Shown: positions 36,346 to 44,368 of the stretch, in pieces | How the letters are laid out: every line of letters starts with the position of its first letter | How positions within the stretch are numbered: position 1 is the stretch's first letter | Assembly (NCBI GenBank): GCA_964579795.1 | Contig: CAZOHM010000002.1 | Span: 45,868-109,867, forward strand | Direction of reading: 5' to 3' | Length of the DNA: 64,000 nt | DNA from: JAEYFP01 sp964579795 | GTDB taxonomy: Bacteria; Bacillota; Clostridia; Lachnospirales; Lachnospiraceae | Notes under the pieces: model-generated | Seen by the model: only the letters and a program-made list of their open reading frames with translations | The model's database searches: none | What the model was told of the DNA's origin: nothing | Made by a program: the position numbers and the translations under genes

Positions 36346-37872
36346 ATGAAAAAAATGAACAGATTAATTGTATTTATTGTTGTTTTAGTAATGGTTTTGG
36401 GAAATTGCCTAATGTCTGTCAGTGCCAAAGCACTGTTTGTAGACAGCGACGGGGACGGCGAACTGGATGAGGTTGTTTACGGAAACTTTGATGATACTTC
36501 CACTCTTAACTATTATAATATGGTTGCTAATGACGGAGATGATCCTATTCCGGATCCTGTGCCGACACCGGACCCGACTCCGGATCCAATACCTGATCCG
36601 GTACCAGTACCAGTCGTACATCAAAAGCTGCCTACACCAAATGCAGTATTTGACGCAGGTACGATGCTTTTAAGTAATCTTGACGGCACGATGTCATACT
36701 CTTACTTCAGCGGGAAAACCGGATGGACAGATGTTCCGGATGGAACCAGTGCAATTGTAGTATCAGATGAGGACGCAGAATATGCACTTGCACATGGAAT
36801 ATCAGTTATCAGATTTGGTGATGGTATCACAACAGATGATTCAGATTTCCAGATTATAGAAGTACATAAGGTTCCTACTCCGAATGGTGTTCGAGGAATC
36901 AATCCTACCAATGGGAATAATGGACAGATTGTGAATGTTGCACCGGGAATGCAGTACGCAGCAGGTAATTCTAATAACTGGATTAATATTACATCAAATG
37001 TTATTGGCGGATTATCCGCAGGAAACTATCGTGTCCGTACTATGGGCGGCGGTACAGCAATTGACAGTGATCCGGTTACGATTACTCTTGTATATACACC
37101 ACCGACACCACCAGTACCACCGACTCCGGTTAAGACAAAAGAGGCAACTCCGAGCGCAGATTTTAATGCAATGATTGGTGTGTTGAGTGGAACTCAGGGA
37201 AACAGCTACTCTATTGATGGTGGAAATTCCTGGACATATGTTGGAAATGCAAATACAGTGTCTTTAGATATGAGCAGACTTAGTACAGACAGAGGTATTT
37301 TGTTATTCAGACCGGGAAACGGACAGACTACGACTGATTCTGACAGACAGACGATTCAGCTGAGAAAAGCCTATGTACCAACTGGCATTTCAGCAATTAG
37401 TGCTACTTCAACAGCACCTGGTGTGATTTCAGGAGTATCAAGTGCGATGGAATATATGAAGCAGGGAGATTCCTCATGGACAAAGGTTACAGGGAATACG
37501 ATTTCAGCCATGCCTGGAAACTATTGTGTACGTGTCAGTGGCGCGTATACGACACTGCCAAGTGATGCAGTGGCAGTTACAATTACTCAGAGTGTTACAT
37601 CAGCACCAGTTGTTGTTGCTAAGCCTACAGTGATTACCTCACAGGCTGCATCCAAAACAGGTACTAAAGGAACAACAGGAATCACAGGAAAGAAGCTTGT
37701 AATCATGCAGGTACAGACAGCGTTGAATGCACTTGGATATAAGTCAGGCACTCCGGACGGTGTTATTGGAAAAGGTACAAAAGCTGCTATCAAGAGTTAT
37801 CAGAGAGATAAGGGACTGAAGGAAACAGGAACTATTAATACACAGCTTATTAAATCATTACATATTCAGTAA
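36346..37872 (+). CDS. Secreted repeat protein with C-terminal peptidoglycan-binding domain
   Basis: A 508-residue exported protein. Signal peptide at residues 1-28, then a calcium-loop-like DSDGDGELDE, a Pro-Asp linker (PDPVPTPDPTPDP), and four beta-rich modules in the order A-B-A-B. Modules A begin TPNAVFDAG and TPSADFNAM and end with D-S-D-(F/R)-Q. Modules B begin TPNGVRGIN and PTGISAIS and contain G-N-Y-R/C-V-R. After a Thr/Ser/Lys linker, residues 448-508 form a PG_binding_1 domain (MQVQTALNALGYKSGTPDGVIGKGTKAAIKSYQRDKG). It presumably coats the wall. RBS AAGGGGG; a hairpin follows the stop. Confidence 0.85.
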   Translation: MKKMNRLIVFIVVLVMVLGNCLMSVSAKALFVDSDGDGELDEVVYGNFDDTSTLNYYNMVANDGDDPIPDPVPTPDPTPDPIPDPVPVPVVHQKLPTPNAVFDAGTMLLSNLDGTMSYSYFSGKTGWTDVPDGTSAIVVSDEDAEYALAHGISVIRFGDGITTDDSDFQIIEVHKVPTPNGVRGINPTNGNNGQIVNVAPGMQYAAGNSNNWINITSNVIGGLSAGNYRVRTMGGGTAIDSDPVTITLVYTPPTPPVPPTPVKTKEATPSADFNAMIGVLSGTQGNSYSIDGGNSWTYVGNANTVSLDMSRLSTDRGILLFRPGNGQTTTDSDRQTIQLRKAYVPTGISAISATSTAPGVISGVSSAMEYMKQGDSSWTKVTGNTISAMPGNYCVRVSGAYTTLPSDAVAVTITQSVTSAPVVVAKPTVITSQAASKTGTKGTTGITGKKLVIMQVQTALNALGYKSGTPDGVIGKGTKAAIKSYQRDKGLKETGTINTQLIKSLHIQ

Positions 37873-37886
37873 GTCATAGATATTGA

Positions 37887-37923
37887 ATTCAGCAATAGAT
37901 GGTGTGACTGTCTATTGCTGAAT
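37887..37923 (+). terminator. Hairpin terminator after the peptidoglycan-binding protein gene
   Basis: Thirteen-bp stem ATTCAGCAATAGA / TCTATTGCTGAAT with an 11-nt loop. The following T-tract is short (TTGTG), so termination may be partial. Confidence 0.65.
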
Positions 37924-37933
37924 TTGTGTAATA

Positions 37934-37980
37934 AGCCAGCATACGGAAATCGTGTTTGCACGAATTTCCATACGCTGGTC
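37934..37980. repeat. Dispersed stem-loop element, copy 3
   Basis: Left arm AGCCAGCATACGG + AAATCGTG, loop TTTG, right arm CACGAATTT + CCATACGCTGGTC. The arms pair along almost their whole length with one bulged base. Several differences from copy 2 occur in both arms together. It lies 44 bp before the cob operon. Confidence 0.88.
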
Positions 37981-38023
37981 AATGGTAAATGCATCTCATT
38001 GAAAGAAAGAAGGATATCACAGA

Positions 38024-39130
38024 ATGACAGAACAGATGCTGCAGATGGAAATTCAGAAGGCTGAGGAGCTGATAGCATGTATTGGTGCAAGGATGCATGT
38101 ACTGGACAAACGCTCCATGCATGAGAGTAGACTGCATTGGAACAGCATCGCCAAGCCATTGTATGGTCTTGGCCAGCTCGAAGAGCTGATTGTACAGATC
38201 GCGGGGATACAGGGAACATCAGATGTCCATATTGAACAGAGAGCTGTTGCAGTAATGTGCGCAGATAATGGCATTATTGCAGAAGGAGTCACACAAAGCG
38301 GATACGAAGTGACTACAGTAGTCAGTAAAAATATTGCAAATGGTCTTGCAAGTGTGAACCATATGGCACAGTGTGCCAATGCTGATGTTTTCCCGACAGA
38401 TGTAGGAATGAAGGAACAGACAGAGGAGGATAATCTTCCGATTCGAAAGCTAATGTGCGGTACCAACAACTTTTTAGTGCAGCCTGCGATGACACAGGAA
38501 GCACTGATGGAAGCGATACAGGCAGGAATTGATAGAGTCAGAGAATTAAAAGAGAAGGGCTATCAGATTATTGTCACAGGCGAGATGGGAATTGGTAATA
38601 CGACAACGAGCAGTGCACTCACTTCTGTTTTATTAGGGGTAGAGCCAAAGCTTGTGACAGGACGAGGTGCAGGGCTTGATGATGATAGACTGATACATAA
38701 AATAAAAGTGATTGAACAGGCAGTCAAAAAATATCAGCTGACAAGGGATGAAACGCTTCGCACATTATTGTGTGTTGGAGGACTTGATTTGTGTGGACTT
38801 GTTGGTGTTTTTTTTGGTGGTGCTATGTATGATGTTCCAATTGTGATAGATGGAGTCATTACTGCTGCTGCAGCACTTACTGCTGCACGTCTTCTTCCTG
38901 CAGTCAAGCCATATATGATTGCTTCTCATGTTGGAAAGGAGCCGGCAATGCAGCTGATCATGAAAGAGTTAGGGACTGAGCCGGTGATACAGGCAAATCT
39001 TGCACTTGGAGAGGGAACTGGTGGTGTTATGCTGCTTCCCATGCTGGATATGGCACTTTCTGTGTATCGGGAAAACGCTACATTTGAGGAGCTGTCCATA
39101 GAAGAGTATGAGGAGTTTGGAAAATCATGA
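38024..39130 (+). CDS. cobT: Nicotinate-nucleotide:dimethylbenzimidazole phosphoribosyltransferase
   Basis: Makes the alpha-ribazole phosphate that becomes the cobamide lower ligand. At 368 residues it is close to the family length. Motifs: LHWNSIAKPLYGLGQLEEL at the N-terminus, MCADNGIIAEGVTQSG, TGEMGIGNTTTSSAL, VTGRGAGLDD, and LGEGTGGVMLLPMLDMAL near the C-terminus with the catalytic glutamate. First gene of the nucleotide-loop operon; it overlaps cobU by 4 bp (ATGA). I see no cobalamin riboswitch before it. Confidence 0.94.
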   Translation: MTEQMLQMEIQKAEELIACIGARMHVLDKRSMHESRLHWNSIAKPLYGLGQLEELIVQIAGIQGTSDVHIEQRAVAVMCADNGIIAEGVTQSGYEVTTVVSKNIANGLASVNHMAQCANADVFPTDVGMKEQTEEDNLPIRKLMCGTNNFLVQPAMTQEALMEAIQAGIDRVRELKEKGYQIIVTGEMGIGNTTTSSALTSVLLGVEPKLVTGRGAGLDDDRLIHKIKVIEQAVKKYQLTRDETLRTLLCVGGLDLCGLVGVFFGGAMYDVPIVIDGVITAAAALTAARLLPAVKPYMIASHVGKEPAMQLIMKELGTEPVIQANLALGEGTGGVMLLPMLDMALSVYRENATFEELSIEEYEEFGKS

Positions 39131-39672
39131 TGACTCTTGTATTAGGCGGAAGCGGAAGCGGAAAATCAGAATTTGCTGAGACTCTTGCGCTCAATAGCCG
39201 AAATTCTGATACAGACAGTCTTTTTTATGTGGCAACCATGCTGTCTGAGGGAGAAGAAGGAAAAAGAAGGGTTGAGAGACATAAACGGCTTCGCTTTGGA
39301 AAGGGATTTCAGACAATTGAGCAGGCATTTGATATTAGTAGGCTTGCTGAGCGAATATCCGGAACAGTTTTGTTAGAGTGTCTATCCAATCTTCTTGCCA
39401 ATGAGTGTTTCCTGCATAACTGCAGTGCAAAGGATATTTTTCCACAAATTATTGACTTGACTAGTCATTGCGATAACCTGATTATTGTTTCCAATGATAT
39501 TTTTTCTGATGGAGTAAATTATGAACCCTGTACAAAAGAGTATATCAGACAGCTTGGATGGTTGAACAGACAGCTTGCCGGGCAGGCAGACAGAGTGTAT
39601 GAGGTTGTTTTCGGAATCGCACAGGATTTGAAAGAGAATAATAATCAGCTTAGAGAGGTGGATACAGTATGA
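39127..39672 (+). CDS. cobU: CobU-family adenosylcobinamide kinase/guanylyltransferase
   Basis: A 181-residue P-loop protein. Walker A GGSGSGKSEFAE at residues 6-17, then VATMLSEGEEGKRRVERHKRLRFGKGFQTIE, which carries the histidine that CobU guanylylates. VSNDIFSDGVNYEPCTKEYIRQLGWLNRQLA replaces the more usual N-E-V-G-x-G-I-V-P segment, so this copy is atypical there. It presumably phosphorylates cobinamide and activates it with GTP, before CobS. It overlaps cobT and cobS by 4 bp each. A second CobU-like gene lies at 40462. Confidence 0.82.
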   Translation: MMTLVLGGSGSGKSEFAETLALNSRNSDTDSLFYVATMLSEGEEGKRRVERHKRLRFGKGFQTIEQAFDISRLAERISGTVLLECLSNLLANECFLHNCSAKDIFPQIIDLTSHCDNLIIVSNDIFSDGVNYEPCTKEYIRQLGWLNRQLAGQADRVYEVVFGIAQDLKENNNQLREVDTV

Positions 39673-40439
39673 AGGTATTGATGGCATGTATCATTGCTTT
39701 TTCCACATATTCTAAATTACCAATTCCAAACGCACTTCTTTCAAAGGCAGAGTGGACAGAGGAAAATAGGAAATATGTAATTTGTTTTTTCCCATTTGTC
39801 GGGGCAGTCGTTGGTGGACTGTGTCTGCTTTGGTTTATTATTTGTCAAAGATTTCAGATTGGAAATTTGGCATTTTCGTTGATAACTGCATTGATTCCAC
39901 TGATTGTAAGCGGTGGTATTCATGCTGATGGATATATGGATACAATGGATGCCCTGCATTCCTATAAAAATCGGGAAGAAAAGCTGCGAATATTAAAGGA
40001 TTCACATGTCGGTGCATTTGCAGTCATATGTTTGACAGCATATTACCTTACTTATTCTGCAGGAGCAACAGAGATTGACCAATGCAGTCAAGCTATTCTG
40101 CTGGCGTTGTCCTTTGTCCTTTCCAGGATAGGAAGCGCAGTAGGAATCGTCTATCTGAAAAATGCCAGGCAGGATGGTATGCTCTATGCTTTTTCCAGCT
40201 GTGCGCACAGACGAATTGTTCGTATTGTTCTGTTTTTAATGCTTGGTATTGTGACTGTCGGAATGCTGTATGTGAATTTACGCCAAGGAGCGCTTGTGCT
40301 TCTTTCAAATAGTATTCTTTATGGATATTATTGTTATAAATCCAAGAAAGAATTTGGAGGAATTACAGGAGATCTTGCAGGCTGGTTTTTAATGTTGTCA
40401 GAGCTTGTCAGTGTATTGGTGATTGGTCTGACTGGCTGA
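39669..40439 (+). CDS. cobS: Adenosylcobinamide-GDP ribazoletransferase (cobalamin synthase)
   Basis: Integral membrane enzyme of 256 residues that joins GDP-cobinamide to alpha-ribazole (or its phosphate). The conserved catalytic segment GGIHADGYMDTMDALHSYKNREEKLRILKDSHVGAFAVI is present, as is the N-terminal AFSTYSKLPIPN. Six to seven hydrophobic helices follow. Translationally coupled to cobU (ATGA overlap). Confidence 0.92.
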   Translation: MKVLMACIIAFSTYSKLPIPNALLSKAEWTEENRKYVICFFPFVGAVVGGLCLLWFIICQRFQIGNLAFSLITALIPLIVSGGIHADGYMDTMDALHSYKNREEKLRILKDSHVGAFAVICLTAYYLTYSAGATEIDQCSQAILLALSFVLSRIGSAVGIVYLKNARQDGMLYAFSSCAHRRIVRIVLFLMLGIVTVGMLYVNLRQGALVLLSNSILYGYYCYKSKKEFGGITGDLAGWFLMLSELVSVLVIGLTG

Positions 40440-40461
40440 TGCAGGTGAGAGGTAGATAATA

Positions 40462-40836
40462 ATGGAAATATATATTGGTGGTTATGCACAGGGAAAAACT
40501 GCATACATTAAGGAAAAGTATCCGGACAAGCAGGTTACGGATGCAGAGCAGGCAACACTACAGATATGCGAGCAGGCACAGATATTAAATCATTTTCATT
40601 GCTTTATTCGTACATTTGGAGCAGACGAAGAGGCTGCCATGCACGCTGCCATGCAGATTGCCGAGAAGAATCCGGATTTGATTCTGCTTTGTGATGAAGT
40701 AGGAAACGGAATTATTCCGCTGGAACAGTCAGAGCGTGATTATCGAGAGCTTGTTGGGCGTGTGATGTGTGCGATGACAGCAAGAGCGCAGAAGGTAGTT
40801 CGCATTGTGTGTGGAATTGGAATACAGATTAAATGA
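40462..40836 (+). CDS. Short CobU-like P-loop protein (second paralog)
   Basis: A 124-residue protein resembling the two ends of CobU. Residues 5-12 (GGYAQGKT) form a P-loop, and residues 73-124 (LILLCDEVGNGIIPLEQSERDYRELVGRVMC and GIGIQIK) match the C-terminal half of CobU. The middle segment with the R-H-x-R-R-type guanylylation site is absent. It may be the cobinamide kinase half, a regulatory partner of the CobU at 39127, or a decaying copy. It lies inside the cob operon, and the cobC-like gene overlaps its stop by 4 bp, so it is translated with pathway genes. Confidence 0.68.
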   Translation: MEIYIGGYAQGKTAYIKEKYPDKQVTDAEQATLQICEQAQILNHFHCFIRTFGADEEAAMHAAMQIAEKNPDLILLCDEVGNGIIPLEQSERDYRELVGRVMCAMTARAQKVVRIVCGIGIQIK

Positions 40837-41453
40837 GGATGGACACAGAGCTTATGGGAAAGATTGTATTCGTGCGTCATGGAATGACTGCAGGAAATGA
40901 ATTAAAGAAATACATTGGAAGCACTGATGAGCCGCTTTGTCCTGCAGGACGCGCTATGCTGGAGGAATATCGAATAAAGAAGCATTTATATCCTGAAGTT
41001 TCTAAAGTATTTACAAGTCCAATGAAACGCTGTATCGAAACAGCGGAAATGATTTACCCGGATATTCCAAAGTATATCATACAGGATTTCAAAGAATGTG
41101 ATTTTGGACTGTTCGAGCAGAAGGGATATGAGGAGCTTAAGGATACTGCTTCCTATCGCAGCTGGATTGACAGCAGCGGAAGAATGGCTCCACCGGGCGG
41201 AGAATCAAAGGAAGAGTTTCAAAAACGCTGTGTGAACGGCTTTTATCAGATGCTTTCAATGATGGAGTCGACAGCAGCATGTGTCGTGCATGGCGGCACT
41301 ATTATGTCAATTCTCGAATATTTTGGATGTGAAAAGAAGAATTTTTATGATTATCAGTGCAAAAATGGCATGGGATTTCTGACTGAATATCATCTGGATA
41401 AAAAAGGAAAGGTGGAAATTAGTTGGATAAGACCATTGGAATCAGTATTTTAA
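40833..41453 (+). CDS. cobC: Histidine phosphatase family protein, probable alpha-ribazole phosphatase
   Basis: A 206-residue phosphoglycerate-mutase-type phosphatase. The phospho-histidine motif is VFVRHGMTAGNE, followed by FTSPMKRCIETAE, ECDFGLFEQKGYEEL and VVHGGTIMS with the second histidine. Inside a cobalamin operon this family is expected to dephosphorylate alpha-ribazole phosphate or cobalamin phosphate; the symbol rests on context as well as sequence. It overlaps the upstream gene by 4 bp and cbiB by 31 bp. Confidence 0.82.
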   Translation: MRMDTELMGKIVFVRHGMTAGNELKKYIGSTDEPLCPAGRAMLEEYRIKKHLYPEVSKVFTSPMKRCIETAEMIYPDIPKYIIQDFKECDFGLFEQKGYEELKDTASYRSWIDSSGRMAPPGGESKEEFQKRCVNGFYQMLSMMESTAACVVHGGTIMSILEYFGCEKKNFYDYQCKNGMGFLTEYHLDKKGKVEISWIRPLESVF

Positions 41454-42394
41454 TAGGGTTTATTCTGGATTTACTCTTGGGAGATCCCCATTGGTTACCT
41501 CATCCGGTTCGTATGATGGGTAGCTATATTTTATGGTATGAAAAAAGCTTTAGAAAAGAGACGGATTCTGAGAGAGCACAGCTTGGAAAAGGAATTGGTC
41601 TTGTAGTCAGTCTACTTGCCTTAACGACCATTACAGCAGGTACAGTTGTGCTGTTTGCTTACAGGCTTCATCAGTATGTGGGAATTGCTGTTTCCACCGT
41701 GCTGTGTTACCAGATTCTTTCAGTCAGAGGACTTCGTAATGAAAGTATGAAGGTATACCGCGCACTGAAGGAAAAGAATTTGAAACAGGCAAGAGAATGT
41801 CTTTCTATGATTGTTGGGCGTGATACAGCAGGGCTTGATGAAGCAGGAATCACAAGAGCGGCAGTGGAAACTGTAGCGGAGAACACTTCTGACGGAAGCA
41901 TTGCTCCGCTTATATTCATGCTGATTGGAGGACCGGTATTAGGACTTATTTATAAAGCAGTGAATACAATGGACTCCATGGTAGGGTATAAAAATGAAAA
42001 GTATTTATTTTTTGGACGTGCCGCAGCAAAGGCAGATGATGTCTTCAATTATCTTCCATCAAGATTTGCAGGACTGTTTATGGTTATGGCAGCCGGTATG
42101 TTAAGGTTAAATATGCATGGTGCATGGCGCATTTTCAGACGTGACAGTAGAAATCATGCAAGTCCAAATTCTGCGATGACAGAGGCGGCATGTGCAGGTG
42201 CGCTTGGCTTGATGCTTGCCGGTGATGCAAGCTACTTTGGAAAAATAGTAAAGAAGCCGACAATCGGTGATGCGTGTCGGCAGATTGAAGCAGAGGATAT
42301 TCGAAGGGCAAATCGTCTGCTTTATGCAACGTCAATTCTAATGCTTTTGGCTGGTGAGGGAATACGGTATGGAATACAATATGGGATTTTTTGA
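41423..42394 (+). CDS. cbiB: Adenosylcobinamide-phosphate synthase
   Basis: Membrane amide synthase that attaches aminopropanol phosphate to cobyric acid. It is 323 residues. It opens with GFILDLLLGDPHWLPHPVRMMG. RDTAGLDEAGITRAAVETVAENTSDGSIAPL and AVNTMDSMVGYKNEKYLFFGRAAAKADD follow, all family hallmarks. The start is a TTG at 41423 with AAAGGTGG 8 bp upstream; the first in-frame ATG would remove the conserved N-terminus. It undoes the cut made by CbiZ (21719). Confidence 0.93.
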   Translation: MDKTIGISILIGFILDLLLGDPHWLPHPVRMMGSYILWYEKSFRKETDSERAQLGKGIGLVVSLLALTTITAGTVVLFAYRLHQYVGIAVSTVLCYQILSVRGLRNESMKVYRALKEKNLKQARECLSMIVGRDTAGLDEAGITRAAVETVAENTSDGSIAPLIFMLIGGPVLGLIYKAVNTMDSMVGYKNEKYLFFGRAAAKADDVFNYLPSRFAGLFMVMAAGMLRLNMHGAWRIFRRDSRNHASPNSAMTEAACAGALGLMLAGDASYFGKIVKKPTIGDACRQIEAEDIRRANRLLYATSILMLLAGEGIRYGIQYGIF

Positions 42395-43448
42395 GCATGG
42401 GGGACAGGTAATGTCTGAGATATCTAATTATGATTTTTCAGTCAATATTAATCCGCTTGGACTTTCGGAGGAGGTAAGAGAAGCAATTCTGGCTTCCGGG
42501 AATGGAGCTGTCCGGTATCCGAATAATACATGCAGAGAGCTTAGGAAAATGATTGCTGCTACCTGGTATGAGGGCGCAAATCCTCACGAGATTGTATGTA
42601 CAGCAGGTGCAAGTGAAGCAATTTTTGCTATTGTAAGAGCCACTCGTCCAACTTCTGGGATGATTCTGGCACCGACCTTTTCTGAATATGAGCGTGCACT
42701 TCTTGCAGCAGATGTACCGATTGAAATCTATACGCTTGACAGAGAAAAGGGGTATGAACTGACAGAAGCTTTCTTGGATACACTTGACAGACAGCCACAG
42801 GGCAGTCTTCTCTTTTTATGCAATCCGAACAATCCTATCGGAAACTGTATAAAGGATTCTGTCATGAATGAAGTATTGAATCTTGCGCAGCAAAAGAACA
42901 TATGGGTAATTGTTGATGAGTGCTTTCTCCCCTTTCTTCCGGCATATGAGGAAAGAAGCTTAAAGCATGTCTATCAAAAGTATGACCGATTGTGTATTCT
43001 GAATGCATTTACAAAATTTTATGCAATGCCGGGTCTGCGACTTGGATTTGTTGTGAGTGCAAATATGCGGCTTTGTCAAAGTCTGTGTCTGCAGCTGCCG
43101 ACATGGAATGTTTCCTCCATTGCACAGGAGGCCGGAATTGCCGCATTGCAATCGACAGACTACGCAGAGAGAACAAGGCAGTGTATTGCAAAAGAACAGG
43201 ACTATCTGGTAAAGGGATTATTGAATTGTAAAGGAATTAGAAAGGTTTATCCTCCGATGGCAAATTTTGTGTTTATTGAGGCAGAGGAATCACTTGCAAG
43301 CGAACTGCTCCAATATCAAATTATTATCAGAAGATGCGAAAACTACAGAACACTTGGAAAAGGCTGCTATAGAATTGCTGTCAGAACACATGAGGAGAAT
43401 GAATACTTAGTACACTCATTAGAGAAGTGCTTTAATGGGATACATTAA
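42369..43448 (+). CDS. cobD: CobD-type PLP-dependent aminotransferase/decarboxylase
   Basis: Class I/II aminotransferase-fold protein of 359 residues, likely L-threonine-O-3-phosphate decarboxylase supplying aminopropanol phosphate to CbiB. The N-terminus FFEHGGQV is typical of CobD. CTAGASEAIFAI, FLCNPNNPIGN, VIVDECFLPFLP and NAFTKFYAMPGLRLGF with the PLP lysine follow, and RIAVRTHEEN closes the fold. HisC-like activity cannot be excluded from sequence alone; the operon argues for CobD. The ATG at 42369 has GGTGAGGG upstream and overlaps cbiB by 26 bp. Confidence 0.88.
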   Translation: MEYNMGFFEHGGQVMSEISNYDFSVNINPLGLSEEVREAILASGNGAVRYPNNTCRELRKMIAATWYEGANPHEIVCTAGASEAIFAIVRATRPTSGMILAPTFSEYERALLAADVPIEIYTLDREKGYELTEAFLDTLDRQPQGSLLFLCNPNNPIGNCIKDSVMNEVLNLAQQKNIWVIVDECFLPFLPAYEERSLKHVYQKYDRLCILNAFTKFYAMPGLRLGFVVSANMRLCQSLCLQLPTWNVSSIAQEAGIAALQSTDYAERTRQCIAKEQDYLVKGLLNCKGIRKVYPPMANFVFIEAEESLASELLQYQIIIRRCENYRTLGKGCYRIAVRTHEENEYLVHSLEKCFNGIH

Positions 43449-43464
43449 TTGGGATGCATTAATT
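43437..43464 (+). repeat. 14-bp tandem duplication at the cobD stop codon
   Basis: GGGATACATTAATT and GGGATGCATTAATT lie head to tail with one mismatch; the first includes the cobD stop. Confidence 0.8.
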
Positions 43465-43478
43465 CAGACTTTCTTTAT

Positions 43479-43507
43479 TTGACTTTCACGACAGGAAAAA
43501 ATATAAT
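43479..43507 (+). promoter_or_regulatory. Sigma-A promoter for the Lgt-family gene
   Basis: TTGACT (43479-43484) and TATAAT (43502-43507), 17-bp spacer. Confidence 0.65.
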
Positions 43508-43569
43508 AAGAAACAGTGAGACAGAAAGTCCTCAGCGAGGCATATGAGGAGAAACGGAGCGAAAAGGAT

Positions 43570-44337
43570 ATGGCAATTGATTTGTTTTCAATAGGGAAGT
43601 TTACAGTACATGGATATGGACTGATGATAGGACTTGGTTTTTTGGTAGCTGTTCTGGTTGGCTGTTATCGCGCAAAGAAATATGGTCTGAGTGATGATCA
43701 CTTGATTAATCTTGCAATCAATGTGCTTATATTTGGATTCCTTGGAGGAAAGCTGTTATTTATTATCGTAGAATTTCCGACATTTTTGAAGGCTCCGATG
43801 TCAATCATTGGTTCAGAAGGATTTGTTGTTTACGGAGGAATTATTGCCGGAATACTGACAATTTATATATATTGCAAAATAAAGAAAATTTCGTTCTTTA
43901 GTTATTTTGATATATTAGCACCGTCTGTTGCAATTAATCAGGCATTCGGACGTATTGGCTGTTTCCTTGCAGGCTGCTGCTATGGCAGAGAAACACGCAG
44001 TGCAATCGGTGTAGTATTTCCGGAGGGAGCGCTTGCACCTTCTGGTGTAAAACTTATTCCAACTCAGCTGTTTTCAGCCGGAGGAGATTTTCTCCTGTTC
44101 TTTGGTTTGATTATTTATGCAAAGCGGGCAAAGTACCGCGGAAATGTATCTGCATGTTATCTGCTTTTTTACAGCATCGGCAGATTTGTAATTGAAATAT
44201 TTAGAAATGATGAAAGAGGCGCAGTCGGTATGCTGTCTACATCACAGTTCCTGTCAATTTTTATGTTCGTATTTGCAATTGGATTTCTTGTGTTTAATCG
44301 GAAATGGGGAAGCAAAGAGTCTACACAACAGTCTTAA
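43570..44337 (+). CDS. Prolipoprotein diacylglyceryl transferase family protein (divergent)
   Basis: Polytopic membrane protein of 255 residues in the Lgt family, which transfers diacylglycerol to the lipobox cysteine of prolipoproteins. It has HGYGLMIGLGFL, FGFLGGKLLFII, VVYGGIIAGILT, and GRIGCFLAGCCYGRETRS in place of the usual G-R-I-G-N-F-x-x-G-E. IGRFVIEIFRNDERG near the end keeps the conserved arginine. Two residues known to matter in E. coli Lgt (His103, Asn146) appear as Tyr and Cys. I placed the start at ATG 43570 (GGAG 10 bp upstream) rather than GTG 43516. Confidence 0.75.
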   Translation: MAIDLFSIGKFTVHGYGLMIGLGFLVAVLVGCYRAKKYGLSDDHLINLAINVLIFGFLGGKLLFIIVEFPTFLKAPMSIIGSEGFVVYGGIIAGILTIYIYCKIKKISFFSYFDILAPSVAINQAFGRIGCFLAGCCYGRETRSAIGVVFPEGALAPSGVKLIPTQLFSAGGDFLLFFGLIIYAKRAKYRGNVSACYLLFYSIGRFVIEIFRNDERGAVGMLSTSQFLSIFMFVFAIGFLVFNRKWGSKESTQQS

Positions 44338-44368
44338 AATGCAAAAATTCGGACATAAATATTTTTTA

